Part shown: piece by piece, positions 1 to 8,457 of the stretch
How positions within the stretch are numbered: the stretch's first letter is position 1
Layout: each line of letters begins with the position of its first letter
From: Phycisphaeraceae bacterium
GTDB taxonomy: Bacteria > Planctomycetota > Phycisphaerae > Phycisphaerales > Phycisphaeraceae
Direction of reading: 5' to 3'
Assembly (NCBI GenBank): GCA_020849625.1
Contig: JADLFV010000021.1
Coordinates: 1 to 64,000 of the forward strand
DNA: 64,000 nucleotides
Translations under genes and position numbers: made by a program
The notes under the pieces: generated by a model
Seen by the model: only the letters and a program-made list of their open reading frames with translations
What the model was told of the DNA's origin: nothing
Databases searched by the model: none

Positions 1-256
1 CGATCAGCCCGATGTACTGCTCGAGCGGATCGGTCTTGCGGGCGATGTTGTCGTAGACGCGGTGCACCTGCTGCTCCATGCTGCTGACCTGCGGGGGCAG
101 GAGGCCCTGGAGCTGAAACTGCTCGCGTTCCAGTTCGGTGAAGGCGGTGCCCTTGTTCAGCAGCGGCTCATTCAGCAGGGCGTAGCCGCGCAGGGTGACC
201 GGTTGCGGCTCGTGCTGAGCCGGGTGCGTTTCACGGAATGGCGTTGGCTTGGACAT
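1..256 (-). CDS. maeA: Malic enzyme, N-terminal part (gene runs off the left edge)
   Basis: This is the first ~85 codons of a malic enzyme, which oxidatively decarboxylates malate to pyruvate in the cytoplasm. The ORF track misses it because the stop lies outside the window. The reverse complement starts with ATG at 256 and reads MSKPTPF, then the family block LLNKGTAFTELER followed by QGLLPP, then a QVHRVYDN segment. This order is typical of the N-terminal domain of the long SfcA/MaeA-type enzymes and is absent from the short MaeB type. A GGGGAA stretch upstream is a plausible ribosome binding site. Cofactor (NAD or NADP) cannot be judged because the Rossmann domain is outside the window. 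It is divergent from rmuC. Confidence 0.85.
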   Translation of the reverse strand, partial: MSKPTPFRETHPAQHEPQPVTLRGYALLNEPLLNKGTAFTELEREQFQLQGLLPPQVSSMEQQVHRVYDNIARKTDPLEQYIGLI

Positions 257-400
257 GTGAGTTCCCCACTTGTCGATGGATGAGCGACGTCAGAAGCGGG
301 CAGATTGTCAAAGGATACCTCAAGGTGCTGAGGGTCGCCGCGACGGCCCGAGCGGCGAGCATTCATTTTTCAAATGGCATGTACTCGGCTGGAACGAGAC

Positions 401-409
401 TGATACAAT
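401..409 (+). promoter_or_regulatory. Extended -10 promoter of rmuC (leaderless)
   Basis: TGATACAAT (TG-N-TACAAT) ends six bases before the rmuC ATG at 416, and no Shine-Dalgarno lies between. Transcription would start at or next to the start codon. No good -35 is visible. Confidence 0.5.
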
Positions 410-415
410 GTCCGC

Positions 416-1663
416 ATGCTGCCAGCGTTGATTGTCGTATCCGTGTTGGGGTTGATCGCCATTGCGGTCTGTGCGTACCTGTGGGCCGACCGCCGGGCGG
501 CGGTGTCGCGCTACATCCAGATGCAGGCCGAGCGCGACGAAGCCGAGCAGCAGGCGGAGACTTTCAAGCAGCAGATCGTGGAGATGGCGGAGAAGCTGAC
601 CGTCTTCAAGACGCGCAGCGACGGCCTGCCCGATCAGTTCAAATCCCTGGCTGTCGACGTGCTCAAGCAGACCTCCGAGCAACTGGTCAAGCTGAACAAG
701 CTCACCTTCGAGGGCGAACAGAAGGAACTGGAGGGCATGGTCAAGCCCATCCAGGACGCCCTGGAAAAGAGCAGCAAACAACTGGCGGAAATCGAAAAAG
801 AGCGCAAGCAGGACAAAGGCGGCTTGCAGGAAATGCTCACCGCCATGGCAGCCGACCAGAAACAGTTGCGCAGCGAAACCGCCAACCTGGTCAAAGCCCT
901 GCGCCGGCCGGAGGTGCGCGGGCGCTGGGGCGAACTGCAACTGAAGCGCGTGGCGGAACTGGCGGGGATGATCGATCACTGCGATTTCGCCGAGCAGGTG
1001 GCGACCGCCGACGGCAAGCGGCCGGACATGGTGGTGCACCTGCCCGCGGGCCGCGATATCGTCATCGACGCCAAGACGCCACTGGACGCTTATCTGAGCG
1101 CCATGGAGAGCGAGCAGGACGATGATCGCCAGAAGCACCTGGCTGCGCACCTGCGGCACATCGAACAGAAGGTGGCGGAGCTTTCAGCCAAGAGCTACCA
1201 GTCGCAGTTCAAGCGCAGCCCGGACTTCGTGGTGCTGTTCATTCCCGGCGAAGCGTTCCTGCAGGCGGCGGTGCAGGTGGAGCCGACGCTGATCGAAACC
1301 GCGATGAGCCGGGGCGTGGTGATCGCTTCGCCCTGCATCCTGATCTCACTGCTGAAGGCGGTGGCCATCGGCTGGCAGGAGCAGAAGCTGTCGGAAAACG
1401 CCGAGCAAATCAAACAGTTGGGCATCGAGATGCATAAGCGGATCGCGGTGTTCATCGAGCACCTGGTGCGCCTGGGCCGCTCCATGACCGCCTGCAACGG
1501 TCACTACAACAGCCTGGTCGGTTCACTGGAAGCCAACCTGCTGCCGCACGCCCGCAAGTTCAAGGAATTCGGCGCTGACAGCAACAAGGAGCTGCCGGCC
1601 GAGGGGCAGGTGCCGCTGATCGAGACATTTGTGCGTGAAGTGACGCAGCAGGTGGAGGCTTGA
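416..1663 (+). CDS. rmuC: DNA recombination protein RmuC homologue
   Basis: A 415-residue RmuC-family protein, thought to limit inversions and rearrangements at short inverted repeats; the domain is related to restriction-endonuclease folds. Residues ~1-22 form a membrane anchor (LPALIVVSVLGLIAIAVCAYLW), then ~30-150 is a long coiled coil rich in E, K and Q. The RmuC core follows with RGRWGELQLKRVAELAGM, a D-x-K-type DAKTPLDAY segment, and FIPGEAFL...ASPCILISLLKAVA. Length is normal for the family. The start at 416 has no ribosome binding site but sits six bases after a -10 box. Its presence is notable because the window is full of inverted repeats, the kind of substrate RmuC is linked to. 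Confidence 0.95.
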   Translation: MLPALIVVSVLGLIAIAVCAYLWADRRAAVSRYIQMQAERDEAEQQAETFKQQIVEMAEKLTVFKTRSDGLPDQFKSLAVDVLKQTSEQLVKLNKLTFEGEQKELEGMVKPIQDALEKSSKQLAEIEKERKQDKGGLQEMLTAMAADQKQLRSETANLVKALRRPEVRGRWGELQLKRVAELAGMIDHCDFAEQVATADGKRPDMVVHLPAGRDIVIDAKTPLDAYLSAMESEQDDDRQKHLAAHLRHIEQKVAELSAKSYQSQFKRSPDFVVLFIPGEAFLQAAVQVEPTLIETAMSRGVVIASPCILISLLKAVAIGWQEQKLSENAEQIKQLGIEMHKRIAVFIEHLVRLGRSMTACNGHYNSLVGSLEANLLPHARKFKEFGADSNKELPAEGQVPLIETFVREVTQQVEA

Positions 1664-1664
1664 T

Positions 1665-1840
1665 TGAACCGCAGAGACGCGGAGGACGCAGAGGAAGACA
1701 AAAACAGAGAAGGAAGGCAGGAAGACAGGAACCGCAGATTTCGCAGATGACGCAGATTAAGAAGTAAAAATCTGCGTCATCTGCGAAATCTGCGGTTTTT
1801 TTACTGTCTTCCTCTGCGTCCTCCGCGTCTCTGCGGTTCA
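1665..1840. repeat. Nested palindrome, word CCGCAGA / ACGCAGAGG
   Basis: A perfect 36-base inverted repeat (arms 1665-1700 and 1805-1840) built from GCAGAG/GCGGAG words encloses a second inverted pair made of the CCGCAGATT and GACGCAGATT words. It fills the gap between convergent rmuC and the sugar dehydrogenase and could work as a bidirectional terminator. Same word class as 5630-5782 and 37343-37510. Confidence 0.85.
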
Positions 1841-1847
1841 ACTTGAT

Positions 1848-3158
1848 TCACGCATTGACCACAACCGCTTTGCCGGGTTTGGTCCGTCGCATCACGCCGC
1901 GGGTGTCGATCACCAGTTTGGCGCAGTCGGCGATCTGCTGCCAGTCGCAGGCGTCGTGGTGGGTGGCGATTAGGACCGCGTCGTAACCAGCCAAAGTCTG
2001 AGGCGATAACGCCACGCTCTGCATCTTCAGATCGTGGCGGCGCATGCGATGGGTCTGCGGCACGTGTGGGTCGTGATAGTCCACTTCCGCGCCGAGCGCG
2101 GAGAGCTTCTCGATCAACTCGAAGCTCGGGCTCTCGCGCACGTCGTCCACGTTGGGCTTGTAGGCCAGCCCCACCACCAGCACGCGCGAACCTTTCACCG
2201 GCTTGCCCTGTTCGCCCAGCGCCGCGGCCACGCGACGCACCACGTAGTCGGGCATCTCGTGATTCACGCGGCCGGCCAACTCGATGAACTGCGTGCTCAA
2301 GCCCAGCTCGCGGGCTTTCCAGGTCAGGTAAAAAGGATCGATCGGTATGCAGTGACCACCTAACCCCGGCCCGGGATAGAACGGCTGATAGCCGAAGGGT
2401 TTGGTGGCCGCGGCATCGATCACCTGCCAGACGTCGATACCCATCTGGTCAAGGATGACTTTCAGTTCGTTGACCAGGGCGATGTTGACCGAGCGATAGA
2501 CGTTCTCCAGGATCTTGGCAGCCTCGGCGATCTCGGCGCTGGCGACGGGGATGACGGTCTTGATGGCCTGGCGGTAGAGCAGCGTAGCGATGGAGCCGGA
2601 GGTTTCGTCGATGCCGCCGACGAGTTTGGGGATCGTGGCGGTGGTGGTGCCGGCGCGGCCGGGATCTTCGCGCTCGGGTGAGTAGGCCAGGTAGTAATCG
2701 CTTCCGCAGACCAGGCCGGTGGCGTCCAGCAGCGGCTGCATCACCTCGCGCGTGGTGCCGGGATAGGTGGTTGACTCCAGCACCACCAGTTGCCCTTGGC
2801 GCAGGGTTTTGGCGATAGCCCGCGTGGTGTCTTCGATGAACGAAAGGTCCGGCTCCAGGTGCCTGCCCAGCGGCGTGGGCACGCAGATCAGCAGGCCGTC
2901 AGCTTCCGATAACCGCGCCATGTCGGACGTGGCCTGGAAGCGGTCCGATTTCGACATTTCCGAGACGAAGTCAGCCCCCAGGTGCTTGAGATAGTTTTCC
3001 CCGGCATGGAGCATTTCCACCTTCCGGGGGTCGATGTCGAATCCCAGCACGGGGAAGCCGGCATCGAAGAAACTTCGCAGCAAAGGCAGCCCCACGTAGC
3101 CCAAAGCCACGACGCCGACGCGGAAACTGCGGTCCAGGATGGCCTGCTCGTGTTGCAA
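1848..3158 (-). CDS. UDP-N-acetyl-hexosamine (nucleotide-sugar) 6-dehydrogenase
   Basis: A 436-residue enzyme of the UDP-glucose/UDP-ManNAc dehydrogenase family, which oxidises C6 of a nucleotide sugar to a uronate in two NAD-dependent steps for surface polysaccharide synthesis. The NAD-binding loop reads ALGYVGLPLL near residue 20. The catalytic cysteine lies in GGHCIPIDPFY, and the C-terminal domain has LAYKPNVDDVRESPS. The sequence is closest to the WecC/WbpA/TuaD branch; the substrate cannot be fixed by eye. The start is TTG (3158), eight bases after a perfect TATAAT on the minus strand, so the mRNA is probably leaderless. The first in-frame ATG is too far inside the Rossmann fold. A CTTCCGGGGG motif lies at 3021. 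Confidence 0.93.
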   Translation of the reverse strand: MQHEQAILDRSFRVGVVALGYVGLPLLRSFFDAGFPVLGFDIDPRKVEMLHAGENYLKHLGADFVSEMSKSDRFQATSDMARLSEADGLLICVPTPLGRHLEPDLSFIEDTTRAIAKTLRQGQLVVLESTTYPGTTREVMQPLLDATGLVCGSDYYLAYSPEREDPGRAGTTTATIPKLVGGIDETSGSIATLLYRQAIKTVIPVASAEIAEAAKILENVYRSVNIALVNELKVILDQMGIDVWQVIDAAATKPFGYQPFYPGPGLGGHCIPIDPFYLTWKARELGLSTQFIELAGRVNHEMPDYVVRRVAAALGEQGKPVKGSRVLVVGLAYKPNVDDVRESPSFELIEKLSALGAEVDYHDPHVPQTHRMRRHDLKMQSVALSPQTLAGYDAVLIATHHDACDWQQIADCAKLVIDTRGVMRRTKPGKAVVVNA

Positions 3159-3166
3159 GGCCGGCC

Positions 3167-3172
3167 ATTATA
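3167..3172 (-). promoter_or_regulatory. -10 box of the sugar dehydrogenase (leaderless, TTG start)
   Basis: TATAAT on the minus strand, eight bases (GGCCGGCC) before the TTG start codon at 3158; no ribosome binding site is present. Confidence 0.5.
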
Positions 3173-3208
3173 GAATGGTGGATTCGTTTGGCGAGGAGGG
3201 GAGGGGGA

Positions 3209-3300
3209 ATGTCTGATGGCTGATTGCTGATTGCTGATGTCAGAAGCGGTACGAACCACAATGTCTTAACATCAGCAATCCGCAATCAGACATCAGCAAT
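3209..3300. repeat. Palindromic tandem-word element, word TGATTGC
   Basis: Left arm GTCTGATGGCTGATTGCTGA continues with further TGATTGC copies; the right arm carries ATCAGCAAT / GCAATCAGAC complements. It lies between the sugar dehydrogenase and the Cys-rich ORF. Confidence 0.75.
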
Positions 3301-3370
3301 TGGCTCAGGATTCCTGGCCCCGCCTGTGGTGGTCGGCCGATAGAGACAGCAGAAGGAAGCGTGGTGTGCC

Positions 3371-3643
3371 ATGTCCGATGAAATGGATCACGGATCGCCC
3401 TCGTGCCCGTACCTGGAAGCGGGCGATCTTCGTTGCGGCCACCGCTTCACCCTGCCGCGCATGGACCAGGCGTTCGGCGTGTGCATGAGCGGCTGGCGCA
3501 GTTGCCCGATTTACCTGATGCTCACCCGCGAGCAGGCGCAACGTGAAAACCACTCCCACGCCATCCAGGTCACGGTCCGCCACGGCGAATACCTCGCCGG
3601 CCGCGTCGGAACGGTCGGCCCGCTTCGACCCACCGGTTCGTGA
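3371..3643 (+). CDS. Small cysteine-containing protein upstream of the recombinase
   Basis: A 90-residue ORF starting ATG at 3371, with AAGGAAG about 11 bases upstream. The N-terminal ~50 residues hold a compact cysteine pattern: CPYLEAGDLRCGHRF, then AFGVC and SCPIYL. Four or five spaced cysteines suggest metal or zinc binding. I do not recognise a named family. The C-terminal third overlaps the first ~100 bases of the recombinase gene in another frame, so either the two are translationally coupled or the recombinase starts later. The conserved-looking cysteine part lies entirely before the overlap, which supports a real gene. Confidence 0.55.
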   Translation: MSDEMDHGSPSCPYLEAGDLRCGHRFTLPRMDQAFGVCMSGWRSCPIYLMLTREQAQRENHSHAIQVTVRHGEYLAGRVGTVGPLRPTGS

Positions 3644-4514
3644 TTTTCTCTCCTACTGCAAGGTCGAGTGCGGCTTCGCCTCCGCCACGCTGGCCGCTTA
3701 CAGCGCGGACCTGCGCGATCTGACGCAGTGGATGATCGACGCGCACTGCGACAAGGCTTGGTCGCAACTGACCATCGAGCGCATCGGAGCGCACCTGCGC
3801 TTTCTGGAGCAGCGCGGGCTGAACGTCTCGTCCATCGCCCGTCACGTGGCGGTGCTGCGCGTGTTCTGCCGCTTCCTGCATTCCTCGGGCTACATCCCCA
3901 GCAATCCCTGCGAACTGCTGACCCAACCCGCACGCTGGCAGCGCTTGCCCAACGTGCTGGCCGCCGAGCAGGTCGCCAAACTCATCGCCGCGCCCGATCC
4001 GGAAGACCCGCTCTGCCTGCGCGACGTGGCCATGCTGGAGTTGATGTATGCCGCGGGTTTGCGGGCCAGCGAGGTGGCGACGATAGAGATCGATCGGCTG
4101 CACTTCGACCTGGGCGTCGTGCGCGTTCTGGGCAAAGGTGACAAGGAACGCATCGTGCCCATCGGCAGGCCCGCCCAACAAGCCGCCGAGCGCTACCTGA
4201 AGGACCTGCGCCCGAAACTGCTGCGCCCGACCAAGCCCACCGATCGCCTGCTGCTGTCGCGCACCGGCTCACCCATCACCCGCGTGGTGGTCTGGCAGAT
4301 CATCAAACGTCACGCCCTGCGGGCCGGCCTTCACGACGTGCACCCGCACCTGCTGCGGCACAGCTTCGCCACCCACCTCCTGGCCGGCGGCGCCGACCTG
4401 CGCGTGGTGCAGGAACTGCTGGGCCACAGCAACATCAACACCACGCAGATTTACACCCACGTCGATCGCACGCATCTGAAGAAGGTGGTGGCGCGCTGCC
4501 ATCCGAGGCCGTAG
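3543..4514 (+). CDS. xerD: Tyrosine recombinase XerC/XerD family
   Basis: A 323-residue integrase-family recombinase, expected to resolve chromosome dimers at dif. Residues ~28-120 form the SAM-like core-binding domain (FLSYCKVECGFASATLAAY). The catalytic domain shows the Arg in AAGLRASEVATIEID, the Lys in GKGDKERIVPIGR, the H-x-x-R box HLLRHSFATHLL, then LLGHSNINTTQIYTHVD with the nucleophilic Tyr. GGADLRVVQELLGHS is nearer to XerD than XerC. The track start is a GTG at 3543 and is the only upstream start codon in frame; the homologous part begins near residue 28. No other integrase or attachment-like repeat is nearby, so a host Xer protein is more likely than a phage integrase. Confidence 0.9.
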   Translation: MKTTPTPSRSRSATANTSPAASERSARFDPPVRDFLSYCKVECGFASATLAAYSADLRDLTQWMIDAHCDKAWSQLTIERIGAHLRFLEQRGLNVSSIARHVAVLRVFCRFLHSSGYIPSNPCELLTQPARWQRLPNVLAAEQVAKLIAAPDPEDPLCLRDVAMLELMYAAGLRASEVATIEIDRLHFDLGVVRVLGKGDKERIVPIGRPAQQAAERYLKDLRPKLLRPTKPTDRLLLSRTGSPITRVVVWQIIKRHALRAGLHDVHPHLLRHSFATHLLAGGADLRVVQELLGHSNINTTQIYTHVDRTHLKKVVARCHPRP

Positions 4515-4518
4515 GGCG

Positions 4519-4648
4519 GGAAATTCGAAACTCGAAATCCGAGACTCGAAATAAATCCAAAATCACAAACTCGAAGCCGGATGACGACTATTTGAGTTTT
4601 GCGGTTTGGAGTTTATTTCGAGTTTCGAGTTTCGGATTTCGAGTTTCC
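4519..4648. repeat. Palindromic tandem-word element, word CGAAACT
   Basis: Left arm iterates GAAATTCGAAACTCGAAAT; right arm iterates ATTTCGAGTTTCGAG. It lies between the convergent recombinase gene and the secreted protein gene, ending two bases from that gene's stop codon. Same word class as 15864-16005. Confidence 0.85.
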
Positions 4649-4650
4649 CC

Positions 4651-5571
4651 CTACTCCTCCTCCACCCGCACAAGCTGGTCCTGCACCGTCTCCTCCTGCT
4701 TCTGCACCAGTGAGCCGTTGGGCAGATTGATGGTGACGGTGGTGCGCAGGGTCTGGGTGATGTTGCGGGCGGCTGCTTCGCCGCGCGAGAGGTCGAAGAC
4801 CACCTGCTCGAAGCGCTGGCCGGCATCCTGTTTCATGTCCACCTTAGGACCGTCGGCGCCCAGGTCGGGCTTCTCGAACTCCAGCTTCACCTTCGACTCG
4901 CCACTGATCATGGCCACCGGCACGCCCGCCAGGTCGCCCACGTCGTCGAGCTTGTAGGTGGTTGACAACTCCAGCTTGCCCATGTCGTGGTTCCAGGTCG
5001 GACTGACGGACCAGGTGGCGTCCACCGCAGCCTCGGCCGGCGCCGCGATCAGCGTGGCCAGGTAGCTGGCAGCTTCCTGGAAATCCGCTTCGTCGTAAGT
5101 GTCTTTGTCGCCGCCCAGGGCCTTGTTGATGGGCGCGAAGCCGGTGACTTTGCCGATCGAGCCGTCGGCTTCCACCTGCACGCTGATGGGTTTGCCAGCC
5201 ATGGCCTTGACGAAGGCGTCGCCCTGCTCCCAGTCGCCACCGCCTTTGCGCGAGTCAGCTTTGCCGGTCTGGCTGCCTTCGACTTCGAACTCAGCAGCGA
5301 TCCATTCGAAGGTCATCGTGCAGTCAGCCGAACCATCGCTGCGCAGCTTGTCCACTCGCCAACTGATCTGGCCGGTGACCGTCTCGTGCATCTTCACGCT
5401 GCGCTCGTTGCCCAGCATCTGCTGCGTGGCGGTCTGATCGCGCCGGGTCCAGAACTCGTAGGTGCTGGCCTGCCCGGCCGCCAGCCTGGGCCGCAGATCG
5501 ACCGCCTGCTCCTGGGCCGAAGCCGTGGCGCTGACAATCAACAGGCACGTGATCGACATGATCGTTCGCAT
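4651..5571 (-). CDS. Secreted protein of unknown function (DUF6263-like)
   Basis: A 306-residue protein with a clear signal peptide (MRTIMSITCLLIVSATASAQ, cleavage after ASA). The mature part begins VDLRPRLAAGQASTYEFW and is rich in beta-strand-like alternation (VTGQISWRVDKL, TWSVSPTWNHDMGKLELSTTY). It resembles planctomycete periplasmic proteins that start with a statement-like L-R...G-x-x-Y-x-x segment (DUF6263 type); this is a resemblance recalled, not searched. No catalytic motif is visible. Start chosen at 5571 with AAAGGTG upstream; an internal ATG at 5559 would shorten only the signal n-region. Confidence 0.7.
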   Translation of the reverse strand: MRTIMSITCLLIVSATASAQEQAVDLRPRLAAGQASTYEFWTRRDQTATQQMLGNERSVKMHETVTGQISWRVDKLRSDGSADCTMTFEWIAAEFEVEGSQTGKADSRKGGGDWEQGDAFVKAMAGKPISVQVEADGSIGKVTGFAPINKALGGDKDTYDEADFQEAASYLATLIAAPAEAAVDATWSVSPTWNHDMGKLELSTTYKLDDVGDLAGVPVAMISGESKVKLEFEKPDLGADGPKVDMKQDAGQRFEQVVFDLSRGEAAARNITQTLRTTVTINLPNGSLVQKQEETVQDQLVRVEEE

Positions 5572-5629
5572 GGTGGTTCACCTTTCATTCACGGCGACGC
5601 TGGAAAACACGTTAGAGCAGAAAAAAGAA

Positions 5630-5782
5630 TTCACCGCAGAGGACGCAGAGTGCACAGAGAAAGACAGGAACCACAGATTGCGCAGATTTTTTGCTCTGAA
5701 TCTGCGTCATCTGCGCAATCTGCGGTTTCTTTCACTTTTTGCATTTCTTCTCTGCGTCCTCTGCGTTCTCTGCGGTGAAATC
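5630..5782. repeat. Nested palindrome, word ACCGCAGAGGACGCAGAG
   Basis: Outer arms TTCACCGCAGAGGACGCAGA and the complementary CTGCGTCCTCTGCG...GCGGTGAA enclose an inner pair AACCACAGATTGCGCAGAT / ATCTGCGCAATCTGCGGTTT. Same family as 1665-1840. Confidence 0.85.
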
Positions 5783-5795
5783 TGGTTCTTTTCCT

Positions 5796-6374
5796 CTACC
5801 GCCAAATTCCTTCCGGGGGCGGCTCCTGGTTGTTCAAGGTCAGCCACTGTACGTCCTGAATCTGCCAGTGATCCTGATCCACCTGCCGCCAGGTCAGCAG
5901 CCAGGAGGTGTTCATCGCTGGTGCGCCGCTGCGCTCGGTATTGGTGCGCACGGTCAGATGGGCGATCGCCACGCCCGGCCGGGTCACCTCTACGTCCAGG
6001 CTGCGCATCGTCTGCTGCGTGACTTCGAAACGATGCACCGCCTCGGCCAGTTCCAGCGGCAACGGTTGCAGCAGGGTGAGCGTGATGCCGTTGGGCAGGC
6101 GCACCGCGGCGTCCGGGCGAATCAACTGCTGCAACGTGGCGGCATCCAGCGGCACGGTGGCGTCCAGCACGCGCTGCGTCAACCGCTCGACCACTTCCCG
6201 ATCGGTGGTCACCAGCGTCGCGGTGATGAACACGCCCACCGCCGCCGCCAGCAGCACCCCCGCCACCACGATGGGGCTGCGCTTGCGTCGGCGCAGACCC
6301 GAGATCAGCAGCGCCGCCGCCAGGCAGGACAGAACCACGATCAGCGGCCAGGGTTGTTCGAAAAGGTATCGCAT
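5796..6374 (-). CDS. Membrane-anchored protein with a possible NTF2-like domain
   Basis: A 192-residue protein with two N-terminal membrane helices (PWPLIVVLSCLAAALLISGL and VVAGVLLAAAVGVFITATLV) followed by a soluble domain of ~130 residues. That domain (TDREVVERLTQRVLDATV ... LTWRQVDQDHWQIQDVQW) has the helix-then-beta pattern of SnoaL/NTF2-like folds, where the final strands read W-x-I-x-x-V. No enzyme motif is visible. It diverges from maf with 37 bases between start codons, so their promoters must overlap. Its last codons (EPPPEGIWR) contain a copy of the window-wide CCCCCGGAAG motif. Confidence 0.6.
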   Translation of the reverse strand: MRYLFEQPWPLIVVLSCLAAALLISGLRRRKRSPIVVAGVLLAAAVGVFITATLVTTDREVVERLTQRVLDATVPLDAATLQQLIRPDAAVRLPNGITLTLLQPLPLELAEAVHRFEVTQQTMRSLDVEVTRPGVAIAHLTVRTNTERSGAPAMNTSWLLTWRQVDQDHWQIQDVQWLTLNNQEPPPEGIWR

Positions 6375-6411
6375 GGGCTTGCGGACTGGAGTTTATCGGA
6401 ATGGAACGCCG

Positions 6412-8325
6412 ATGGCAGATATCGTGACGGAGATTCTACGCGCAAACTTGGCCGCCATCGCCCAGCGTCATCCCGACCTGGCCCAACGCATTGAACGCGC
6501 TTCAGCGGCAAGTCTGACCTGGTCCGAGTCCAAGGCCGGCCCGCTGACCGCTTGCATGGACTGGCAGGGCCGCAGCATCAGCCTGGCCAGCCGCTATGAC
6601 CCCATGGCCGAGGCGGACAAACTGCTGGCCGACCTCGACCGCGCCAGCACCGCCTGCGTGGTGCTGCTGGGGTTAGGCCTGGGCTATCACGCGCAGCGCG
6701 TGGCCCAGACGCTGGGCAAGGGCGTGCTGATCGTGTTCGAGCCGGACGTGACGCTGTGGCGTGCGGTGCTGGAGCGCATCGATCACAGCCGGTGGCTGGG
6801 CGCCAAGAGCGTGGTGCTGGGCGACGATCAACTGGACACGCCGCGATTGACCAAACGGCTGGAAGGTTTCGCGGGGATGGTGACGCAGGGCACCAAAATC
6901 ATCACCCATCCGCCCAGTCGGCAGCGCTGCGCTGATGCGTTCAAGCGCTTCAGCCAGACGGTGACCGAGACGCTGGCCTTCTGCCGCACCAACGTCGCCA
7001 CCGCTCTGGTCAACAGCGCCCGCACGTGCAGCAATTTGGCGGGCAACCTGGCTCACTACGCGGCCGGCTCGACCACCGATGATCTGCACCGCGTGGCAAC
7101 CGGCTATCCCGCCGTGTGCGTGGGCGCGGGGCCGAGCCTGGTCAAAAACATCGACCTGTTGCGCGACCCGGTCGTGCGCCGCAACATCGTGCTGATCAGC
7201 GCCCAGACCACGCTCAAGCCGCTGCTGGCCCGCGGGATCTATCCCGACTTCGTCACCGCATTGGACTACTCGCAAATCTCCGTGCGCTTTTACGAAGACC
7301 TGCCTCCACTTCCGGGGGTGACGTTGGTCGCTGAGCCGAAGGTGCATCCCGCGGTGCTCGACGCCTTTCCCGGGCCGGTGCGTCTGACCGCCAACAAGTT
7401 CAACGATCAACTGCTGGGCCCGCTCGCCTCGCCACGCATCAACATCAGGCCCGGCGCTACGGTGGCCCACCTGTCGGTCTATCTGGCCGAGCACCTGGGC
7501 TGCGATCCGATCATCATGATCGGCCAGGACCTGGGCTTCTCCGACGGGCTCTACTACTGCCCCGGCACCGCCGCCTGGAACGTCTGGTCGAGTGAGCTGA
7601 ACCCGTTCAACAGCATCGAGATGATGGAATGGCAGCGCATCGCCCGCCACAAATCGCACCTGCGCAAGCTCGAAGACGTCAACGGCCGACCCATCTACTC
7701 CGACGAGCAGATGATCACCTACCTGCGCCAGTTCGAGCGCGATTTCGCTGAGACTTCCGCCACCATCATCGACGCCACCGAGGGCGGCCTGCCCAAGTCC
7801 CACACGCAGCGCATGACCCTGGCCGACGCTCTGCACCAATACGCCACGCGCCCCCTGCCGCATCTGCCGCCAGCCGCCATGTCGCTCGACCTTCGGAAGC
7901 TGGAGCAACTGCGCGAGCTGGTGCAGAAGCGCGTGCGCCAGGTGCATGAGATTCGTTCGACCTCGAAACAGACGATCCCCATCCTGCGGCAGATGCTCGA
8001 ACATCAGCGCGACCAGGTGCGCATGAACAAGCTGTTCGAGCGATTGAACGCCAACACGCGCAAGGTGGAAGGTGAACTGGGTGAAGCATTCGCCCTGATC
8101 AACCACGTAAACATGATCGGGGCCTTCAAGCGGATCAAGGCTGACCGCGCCATCGAGCACCAGGGCGGCAACGAACTGGACCGCCAGGCCAGCCGCATCG
8201 AGCGCGACATCGCCAACATCGAACTGCTGATTGAAGCCTGCGACGAAACGCTGCGCATCTTCGAGGAAGCAAGGACCAGACTGGACAAAGCGTGTCAACA
8301 GTTGACACAGGTGCAGGCTGCATGA
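6412..8325 (+). CDS. maf: Motility accessory factor (Maf/DUF115), flagellin glycosyltransferase
   Basis: A 637-residue Maf-family protein. In Campylobacter, Helicobacter and Aeromonas these transfer nonulosonic acids (pseudaminic or legionaminic) to flagellin in the cytoplasm. The track ORF starts at 5908, but that extension is antisense to the neighbouring gene; ATG at 6412 (MADIVTEILRANL) is the likely start. Motifs: CVVLLGLGLGYHAQ (residues ~83-96), the DUF115/MptE-like core AVCVGAGPSLVKNIDLLRD with ISAQTTLKPLL, DFVTALDYSQ, and IIMIGQDLGFSDG. The C-terminal ~150 residues are helical. It heads a block with CMP-sugar synthetase and NeuC genes and lies 20 kb from the flagellin gene. Partner and sugar are inferred. 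Confidence 0.9.
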   Translation: MADIVTEILRANLAAIAQRHPDLAQRIERASAASLTWSESKAGPLTACMDWQGRSISLASRYDPMAEADKLLADLDRASTACVVLLGLGLGYHAQRVAQTLGKGVLIVFEPDVTLWRAVLERIDHSRWLGAKSVVLGDDQLDTPRLTKRLEGFAGMVTQGTKIITHPPSRQRCADAFKRFSQTVTETLAFCRTNVATALVNSARTCSNLAGNLAHYAAGSTTDDLHRVATGYPAVCVGAGPSLVKNIDLLRDPVVRRNIVLISAQTTLKPLLARGIYPDFVTALDYSQISVRFYEDLPPLPGVTLVAEPKVHPAVLDAFPGPVRLTANKFNDQLLGPLASPRINIRPGATVAHLSVYLAEHLGCDPIIMIGQDLGFSDGLYYCPGTAAWNVWSSELNPFNSIEMMEWQRIARHKSHLRKLEDVNGRPIYSDEQMITYLRQFERDFAETSATIIDATEGGLPKSHTQRMTLADALHQYATRPLPHLPPAAMSLDLRKLEQLRELVQKRVRQVHEIRSTSKQTIPILRQMLEHQRDQVRMNKLFERLNANTRKVEGELGEAFALINHVNMIGAFKRIKADRAIEHQGGNELDRQASRIERDIANIELLIEACDETLRIFEEARTRLDKACQQLTQVQAA

Positions 8326-8327
8326 AC

Positions 8328-8452
8328 CACCCCCCTCTCCCCTTGGGAGAGGGGATGGGGGTGAGGGCCGAGGTAAGAAGAGCGAACATGATGAATCGAA
8401 GCACAACAACAGCGGCCCTCACCCCGGCCCTCTCCCAAGGGGAGAGGGAGTA
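8328..8452. repeat. Palindromic element, word CCCTCTCCC / GGGGAGAGGG
   Basis: Left arm has CCCTCTCCCCTTGGGAGAGG followed by GTGAGGGCC; the right arm repeats GGCCCTCACC and CTCTCCCAAGGGGAGAGGG. Its last bases supply the GGGAG ribosome binding site of the next gene. Same class as 33608-33743 and 39250-39288. Confidence 0.85.
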
Positions 8453-8457
8453 AGCCC

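Noticed and set aside
3543-4514. Tyrosine recombinase as part of an integrated mobile element
   Set aside because: XerD-type motifs, no phage or conjugation genes nearby, no flanking direct repeats resembling att sites.
5908-6411. N-terminal 168 codons of the maf track ORF
   Set aside because: They are antisense to the membrane-anchored gene at 5796-6374, and the Maf homology starts after ATG 6412.
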